IMG/VR virus record: IMGVR_UViG_3300032278_002452
Span: 1-25,993 of that record
Length of the DNA stretch: 25,993 nucleotides
Direction: 5' to 3' (one strand)
Source: a virus
Shown in pieces: positions 21,286 to 25,993 of the stretch. Positions within the stretch are counted from its first letter, which is position 1. Every line of letters begins with the position of its first letter. The notes beneath the pieces were generated by a model. It made no database searches. It saw only the letters and a list, made by a program, of their open reading frames with translations, and was not told the origin of the DNA. A program made the position numbers and the translations under genes.

Positions 21286-21352
21286 AGAAAGAAACTGGCG
21301 CTGGTATCGTTGGAAGGCAAACGTCTGGAGGATGTATGGGAATAAAACATAA
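21278..21352 (+). CDS. Possible Trp/Arg-rich microprotein (24 aa)
   Basis: ATG 21278-21280 overlaps the previous gene's stop, with AAGGG eight bases upstream, a better site than that of the longer alternative frame. The 24-residue product MYRERNWRWYRWKANVWRMY... contains five Trp, five or more Arg and several Tyr, unlike its neighbours. It ends at TAA 21350-21352, inside the start of the 151-aa gene. Composition resembles membrane- or nucleic-acid-active peptides. Evidence is the SD and the overlap alone, so it may be chance. Confidence 0.35.
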   Translation: MYRERNWRWYRWKANVWRMYGNKT

Positions 21353-21791
21353 TCTATATCGTGATCAATATCACACCACGCACCAACACGATGGTGCATC
21401 AGCTGTGTATGCTGGGTGGGATGCGAACGCTGTGCTCATCTGTATGTGTACTGAGCAGTCGGACGCTGAGCTGATCTCTGCGCTACTCAATAGGTGGACA
21501 GACATCATCTCGATGTTCAAGTGTATTGAGACTGCGTGGCGCGATGCCGAGGCTGGATGCAGGGCGAATCAAAGATCCACTATGCTATGGCAACTCAATG
21601 GTATGCTTAGCTCGATGCACTCGCATTGCGTATCTATTATGAATGGCATAAATAACACGCTTAACTTTGGTGAGGTAAGGATACATAAATCCAGAGTCGT
21701 CGGCGCGGGGAGAGTATCTTTCGATATTGATCCAAACGAACACGGACAGCACTGCGATGAGTGGTGCGAGTGCAACGAGGAGGAAGAATGA
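21336..21791 (+). CDS. Unknown Cys/His-rich protein (151 aa)
   Basis: Start at ATG 21336 (MGIKHNLYRDQYHTTHQHDG), supported by GGAGG four bases before; an in-frame ATG at 21261 has no SD and lies in the previous gene. The product has a His-rich start, an ICMC element, a helical central part (AELISALLNRWTDIISMFKCIETAWRDAEAGCRANQ) and an acidic C-terminus with CDEWCEC. Scattered Cys and His could bind metal, but no standard spacing is complete. It is coupled by ATGA to the next gene. Family not recognised. Confidence 0.65.
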   Translation: MGIKHNLYRDQYHTTHQHDGASAVYAGWDANAVLICMCTEQSDAELISALLNRWTDIISMFKCIETAWRDAEAGCRANQRSTMLWQLNGMLSSMHSHCVSIMNGINNTLNFGEVRIHKSRVVGAGRVSFDIDPNEHGQHCDEWCECNEEEE

Positions 21792-21982
21792 CACAAAGTA
21801 TATTTGGATGGAGCCTCCCGCCCGGTGTCACCACCCTACCGGGTGAGGATGAACCAGACACAAGACGGTGCGAGGTGTGCGAGGAAGACGTATACTGGGA
21901 GGACGCTATCTCAGTCAACGACACCACTACTGATGGTGAGGCGTACCTGTGTATCGAATGTGCTAAGACTAATCTACTTTAA
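21788..21982 (+). CDS. Small zinc-ribbon protein (64 aa)
   Basis: ATG 21788 overlaps the previous stop as ATGA and follows GAGGAGGAAGA, so I reject an in-frame start at 21761. The 64-aa chain carries C28-x2-C31 and C55-x2-C58 (RCEVCEED, then LCIECAK), a four-cysteine ribbon with an acidic 23-residue loop. The N-terminal 20 residues are Pro/Gly-rich. It is one of several similar-sized ribbon proteins in this operon, though sequences differ outside the cysteines. Function unknown. Confidence 0.7.
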   Translation: MTQSIFGWSLPPGVTTLPGEDEPDTRRCEVCEEDVYWEDAISVNDTTTDGEAYLCIECAKTNLL

Positions 21983-22005
21983 CCCGATACCTTAAGGAGG
22001 TACAC

Positions 22006-22347
22006 ATGCCGGAAGCTAAGGGCCTAACACTACTCGGAGGAAATGACGATCCAATCTTTGGTGAGTTGTCTAGCAGTCATGTTCTTCTCGTTGAAAACGA
22101 GGGCTCATGCTGGGATCCCGACGAGTACCGCAAGGCAGGTGCCATCGAGATCAGTCTCAACACACACTTCACTACGTTTGCTATCGCTGTGCTTGTGCAT
22201 CTGTTGTACGACACTGATGACACACTGCCTGATCCATACACAGTGATGGGTTGGATTTGGTTGGAGTCTACTACGCTGATAGCCCTGCGTGAGGCTGGTC
22301 AATCAGTTGACTACTGTGCAGCATGGTTGAGAAAAGAGAGAGGTTGA
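22006..22347 (+). CDS. Unknown protein (113 aa)
   Basis: Complete 113-aa frame with a strong SD (TAAGGAGGTACAC). The N-terminal half is mixed and acidic; the segment IEISLNTHFTTFAIAVLVHLLYDTDDTL (about 48-75) includes a hydrophobic stretch that looks more like a buried helix than a membrane span because charged residues follow at once. The end (ESTTLIALREAGQSVDYCAAWLRKERG) is helical. No known domain. It directly precedes the helicase gene, whose SD overlaps its last codons, so it may be a helicase partner; that is inference from position. Confidence 0.7.
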   Translation: MPEAKGLTLLGGNDDPIFGELSSSHVLLVENEGSCWDPDEYRKAGAIEISLNTHFTTFAIAVLVHLLYDTDDTLPDPYTVMGWIWLESTTLIALREAGQSVDYCAAWLRKERG

Positions 22348-22348
22348 G

Positions 22349-25093
22349 ATGAAATGTATCAGATGCGACCGCACCCTAAGAGGTGGCGCGTTCTGTCAGG
22401 AGCATGACGCTCCTGACAGGTGGCGCTATGTCGAGTGGGGGTTGGGAGCTGATGAAGAGAAAGCAGACGAGCTGCTTGTTAAAATTAGGCGGCTCGTCTG
22501 GTGGGATGTGTCGGATGACGACGTGCTATCGGCCAATGATATAGAAGACATCTTGTCTGAGAATAAGAACCTCGCAAACATACGTCTTGTTACAAGATGG
22601 ATGCACGCAAGTGGACATAGCAACTGGGCATCAGCACTTAACGAGCATGATAGGAATGCGATGAAGCTCGACATCAAGCCGGGCTCATCGTTTACATTCA
22701 CTGCCGAGGTGCCGAGAGAATATGGCATAGCAACCAGAAAGCTCACGAGCCTCAGCGTAGGTAATGAGCCCGGCACATACAGACAGGTGTTCAACCGTAT
22801 CGACTGGGACAAATTCCTTGCGATAGCGGAGGAGTACTACCCTGAAACACTGATACCTGAGATGAAAATCCCGGTAGTTGAGCCGGGTGACATGCGCCCG
22901 GCATATGATGATCAATGGACCTGTCATGTCGCCATTAATAGGGGGCAGATTGTTGGAGGCAAGTGGATCAGTACGGTGAAGCAAGAGATACTCAGGTTCG
23001 ACCAGTTTTTCACGGGCTCCTCACGTACTAAATATAGAATCGACAGTGTGTGGGGTGGGTGGAGAATGATAGCACCGGCTACCATTGAGAATCTTATGCG
23101 ACTGATCAACCAATCAGACCAACCACTGGAGACTAAGTGGGAGGCATCGGTTGAGATAGGTAGAATTAAAGGGACTCAACAGGTGAGCATGGAGTCATTC
23201 CAGTGGAGACTCAATACCAAACAATACGCCGATGGCTCACCGCATCGGTATGCCTATGTTGAAGAGAACAATCCACTATCGCTCATACCTAAGCGTACAA
23301 AGATTGGTGAGCAGTGGGATGAATATGTAAACGAGTACCAACTGTTCTCGCAACAAAAGATTTGCGCTGAAGTTGCATGGGCTCACAGACGGATTGGTTT
23401 GTGGCTCGATATGAGGCTAGGTAAGACGCTGATTGCACTGGCTGTGGCCAAGCGAGCAATGAGAGATGGGCTGATCGACAGGGTGCTGGTTGTGTGTCCC
23501 GTGACCAACCTGTATGACCCTTGGATACCAGAGACAGCAAAGCAGAGGTTCGAGATGTACTGCTGCGACGGCACAAGAGAAGAGGATGTCGCAGCGTTTG
23601 GTGACGATGAAATTCAAGTCTTTATGATCGGCTATGAGAAGCTGAAGAATCGTCTTGAGTACATGCAGTCTGAATGGGATATGGAGCGACTGTGTGTCAT
23701 CATGGATGAAACCAGTGCCATCAAGAACCCACAAGCCAAGAGGACTAAAGCCTGCATTGATCTATGCGAGCACCCTAAGTTTGTGCTTGCGCTCAACGGT
23801 ACACCCATGGAGCAGGGGCCAGCTGACATCTGGGCACAACAATTCTGCCTTGACCGTGGACGTACATTCGGTGTGACGTTCGGTGAGTTTGAGCGCCAGT
23901 ACCTACGAAGGGACCACACTAATAAGCTAAGGCTACTCAAGAACAAGCAACCCGTATTTGAAATGATGCTCGCTGCCTCCTCTATGCGATACATTCGCAG
24001 CGAGGGTGACCAGTTTAAAGGCAAGGATAAAAACTTCAGGTACATTACCATACCACCCACAGAGGAGATGGTCTTATCAACCAACAGGATCATTAAGGGT
24101 GTGCAGATAGAAAACTCTGGAGACATGCAGGCTATCAAGAGCTGCATTCTTGTGGTGTATGGTCACCTCAGAGAAGTTGCTGCTGGGTATGATAAGTTTG
24201 AAGAGGTTGAGGCTAGCGGTGTCTATCAGCGCAGACGACACCAGACTGACGGTAAGATTACATGGGTGCGGACATTCTGTAAGAGCAACCCAGGACATCC
24301 GATGGTACTCTATACAGAATTCAGTGAGTCTGAGGACAGGCTAATGGAGATGCTCGATAGAGAAGGTATCACCTACGCATCGCTACGACCTAAGTATGGG
24401 TCACCGTACCCACCAGCTAGAAGGATGGAGGAAATTAATAAATTCAACAGCGGCGAGGCAAGAGTATTCATATGTAAAAACTCACAGGCGAGGGGCATCA
24501 CTCTTAATAGACTTGATGCTGTTGCCGACGGCATTGGTACATACCCATCCATTGTGTACATGCAACCAGCATGGAGCCTTGGCTCATGGAAGCAAAGCCA
24601 AGATAGATGTGTCGGTGTCGACAAGGCAACCGGACGAAACATCGCTACGATGGTATATGTTCTTGTGATCCAAGGATCAATTGAAGAGAAGATAGTAAAG
24701 GCGTTGCGATCCAAACAGGCTGTTGCAGAAACACTGCTTAAGGATGCTGGCCGTGGTGGCTATACCAATCCGTTTGAGGAAATGGATATGAGTGGTGGCG
24801 ATGGCGAGGGTGATGAGCTGTTCGATGCACAGGATTACGAGGCACGGTATGTCCTCGAGCTGCCACCGCAGAAGCCACTAACTGAGCAGATGATTAGAAA
24901 GGCTGGCGCTAGGTTGATAGCCAAGCGACTAGGAATTTCAATCAGAGTTGCTAGTCAACGACCGTTGCCGCTTGAAGCAGTGTTCCTATTGAGTAAGCTT
25001 ACCAATGATGGTGAGTCTGATAAGATAAGGGAAGCACTAGCCAGCGATAATGTTATTCAAATTACAAAGCTAGCCGAGGCTAAAGAAGAATGA
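22349..25093 (+). CDS. SNF2-type superfamily 2 helicase with N-terminal zinc knuckle (914 aa)
   Basis: The largest protein here. Helicase core: motif I DMRLGKT (about 354-360), motif Ia-like VLVVCPVTNL, motif II DETSAIKNP (453-461, DETS in place of DEAH), motif III LNGTPMEQG (482-490). The C-terminal lobe contains ARGITLNR and SWKQSQDRCVG (motifs V-VI). This layout is that of SNF2/Rad54-like DNA translocases used by phages in replication or recombination. The first 20 residues hold C3, C6, C16 and H19, a zinc knuckle. Residues 20-330 match no domain I recognise. ATP hydrolysis and DNA translocation are inferred from motifs. It ends ATGA-coupled to the next gene. Confidence 0.88.
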   Translation: MKCIRCDRTLRGGAFCQEHDAPDRWRYVEWGLGADEEKADELLVKIRRLVWWDVSDDDVLSANDIEDILSENKNLANIRLVTRWMHASGHSNWASALNEHDRNAMKLDIKPGSSFTFTAEVPREYGIATRKLTSLSVGNEPGTYRQVFNRIDWDKFLAIAEEYYPETLIPEMKIPVVEPGDMRPAYDDQWTCHVAINRGQIVGGKWISTVKQEILRFDQFFTGSSRTKYRIDSVWGGWRMIAPATIENLMRLINQSDQPLETKWEASVEIGRIKGTQQVSMESFQWRLNTKQYADGSPHRYAYVEENNPLSLIPKRTKIGEQWDEYVNEYQLFSQQKICAEVAWAHRRIGLWLDMRLGKTLIALAVAKRAMRDGLIDRVLVVCPVTNLYDPWIPETAKQRFEMYCCDGTREEDVAAFGDDEIQVFMIGYEKLKNRLEYMQSEWDMERLCVIMDETSAIKNPQAKRTKACIDLCEHPKFVLALNGTPMEQGPADIWAQQFCLDRGRTFGVTFGEFERQYLRRDHTNKLRLLKNKQPVFEMMLAASSMRYIRSEGDQFKGKDKNFRYITIPPTEEMVLSTNRIIKGVQIENSGDMQAIKSCILVVYGHLREVAAGYDKFEEVEASGVYQRRRHQTDGKITWVRTFCKSNPGHPMVLYTEFSESEDRLMEMLDREGITYASLRPKYGSPYPPARRMEEINKFNSGEARVFICKNSQARGITLNRLDAVADGIGTYPSIVYMQPAWSLGSWKQSQDRCVGVDKATGRNIATMVYVLVIQGSIEEKIVKALRSKQAVAETLLKDAGRGGYTNPFEEMDMSGGDGEGDELFDAQDYEARYVLELPPQKPLTEQMIRKAGARLIAKRLGISIRVASQRPLPLEAVFLLSKLTNDGESDKIREALASDNVIQITKLAEAKEE

Positions 25094-25461
25094 ATCCACA
25101 TTGGAACAACACAGTATTTCTTATCCATAAGCGCTGGCTAGCTGGTGCTGCGACTAAGTATACGCCGCACTCAACAAAGTTTCAACAGCAATTGTTCGAG
25201 CACGCAACGACTGACCACCGCCAACTATACGACTTGTTGAGGACGCTTCTTCCAACAGAAGAAGAATTAACAATCCACCTGGACAAGCTAGGCAAATGGT
25301 TCCTGAGACAGGATGTATGGAGCGAGCATAAACATAGAAGGATGGTAACAAGATCATTAAACAGATACATGAACGATTCCAAGTCAAACAAATCACTTCA
25401 ACTGCTAGCGATTGTAGCTAGCTACGAGTATACCAATGCATGGAAAGTACCCACTAGATGA
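25090..25461 (+). CDS. Unknown basic helical protein (123 aa)
   Basis: Starts at ATG 25090 overlapping the helicase stop as ATGA, so it is co-translated. The 123-aa chain is basic, His- and Leu-rich and helical throughout (FQQQLFEHATTDHRQLYDLLRTLLPTEEELTIHLDKLGKWFL, then HKHRRMVTRSLNRYMNDSKSNKSLQLLAIVASYEY). It lacks cysteine. Its end overlaps the nuclease start by 26 bases. Being enclosed between helicase and nuclease genes, it may be a loader or a DNA-binding partner; no motif proves it. Confidence 0.7.
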   Translation: MNPHWNNTVFLIHKRWLAGAATKYTPHSTKFQQQLFEHATTDHRQLYDLLRTLLPTEEELTIHLDKLGKWFLRQDVWSEHKHRRMVTRSLNRYMNDSKSNKSLQLLAIVASYEYTNAWKVPTR

Positions 25462-25993
25462 GGTCCACTACTCGGACCTCGCAGTTTATAGAGAGTGCCC
25501 AGCCAAGTTTAAGTACATGGCAGATGGAAGGTCCAAGACTAGCTCTCAGTATATGCTTCTCGGGAGTGTGTTTCACATGGCAGTACAGGACTGCGTGCTG
25601 AACAACGCGAGTGCTGGGTGGTTGCGCGATGCTCAGTGCCATGAGTATTGGATCGATCAGTTTGATACTGTTAGTTTCCTGCATCCTGGTGATGCCTATG
25701 AGGGTGTAGACGAAGAGGTCATCAAGGACTGGGCTCACAAATTCGTCAACCCAAGCACATACTATGGTGAGACGATTGGCTCACTAGTTAAGAATCTGTG
25801 CGACTGGATACGCGTTGGGTTCGGAGCAGAAGTCATAGCATCAGAGCTTGAGTGGAGGGTCGATGGTGAACCACCATATGGTGGCGCGTTGGACCTACTG
25901 CTGAGAGATAAGGGTAACAGGAGAATCATTGCAGACGTAAAGACCAGCGGGCTATGGAATAGACTCCTTGTTGATAAGTCTGTGACCAAGCAA
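25436..25993 (+). CDS. RecB/Cas4-like PD-(D/E)XK nuclease (N-terminal part, cut by window)
   Basis: Frame from ATG 25436-25438 stays open for 186 codons to the window edge. Residues 12-30 (YSDLAVYRECPAKFKYMAD) form the helix with a conserved Cys-Pro seen at the start of RecB/AddB/Cas4-type nucleases, and LLGSVFHMAVQD (41-52) is the usual G-x3-H element. The catalytic region follows: ALDLLLRD (D153) and then IIADVKTSG (D167-x-K169), a clear PD-(D/E)XK active site. Only one of the cysteines expected for an iron-sulphur cluster is visible; others may lie beyond the edge. Together with the helicase it suggests a DNA end-processing pair. The start has only a weak SD. Confidence 0.85.
   Translation, partial: MHGKYPLDEVHYSDLAVYRECPAKFKYMADGRSKTSSQYMLLGSVFHMAVQDCVLNNASAGWLRDAQCHEYWIDQFDTVSFLHPGDAYEGVDEEVIKDWAHKFVNPSTYYGETIGSLVKNLCDWIRVGFGAEVIASELEWRVDGEPPYGGALDLLLRDKGNRRIIADVKTSGLWNRLLVDKSVTKQ

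Overview
The window is part of a tailed double-stranded DNA phage genome, or a prophage-like copy of one. A terminase, portal, scaffold, capsid and tail-connector series lies on one strand, and dense small early genes with a helicase and a nuclease lie on the other. The connector genes look podovirus-like, with a short-tail adaptor and a P22 gp10/T7 gp12-like nozzle. The host cannot be read from the sequence. Promoters of ordinary sigma70 type and strong Shine-Dalgarno (SD) sites fit a standard bacterial host, and genes read cleanly with the standard bacterial code.

Positions 1-14851, minus strand: the late (packaging and virion) operon. Transcription appears to start at a near-consensus promoter at 14875-14903 and runs leftwards. 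The order is a 133-aa unknown, a putative SAGC-motif peptidoglycan enzyme, small and large terminase, portal, FmdB-like zinc ribbon, scaffold, major capsid protein, two capsid-surface candidates, tail adaptor, tail nozzle, an unlisted-size 47-aa basic protein, and three appendage-type proteins, the last cut by the window edge. Neighbours overlap as TAATG or ATGA, so translation is strongly coupled.

Positions 14852-17296: the control region between the divergent operons. It has one probable gene (16358-16840). The rest holds a triple 17-bp repeat, three phased GAC-N6-GTC dyads, a long run of stable hairpins that looks like structured RNA (best part 16129-16317, closed by about 20 bp), and a 92-bp element present as two diverged inverted copies (16915-17006 and 17132-17223). 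A related partial copy sits beside the late promoter.

Positions 17297-20349, plus strand: small orphan genes. Five carry the same leader ending in AATAGGGAGCCARC just before ATG. Several spacers can fold into H-type pseudoknots in which the hairpin loop strand abuts the 3' side of its own stem. A sigma70 promoter at 19409-19437 has a palindrome in its spacer.

Positions 20350-25993, plus strand: a tightly packed early operon with several CxxC zinc-ribbon proteins, a 914-aa SNF2-type helicase, an unknown 123-aa protein, and the start of a RecB/Cas4-like PD-(D/E)XK nuclease that leaves the window. This pair suggests DNA replication, recombination or host-DNA processing.
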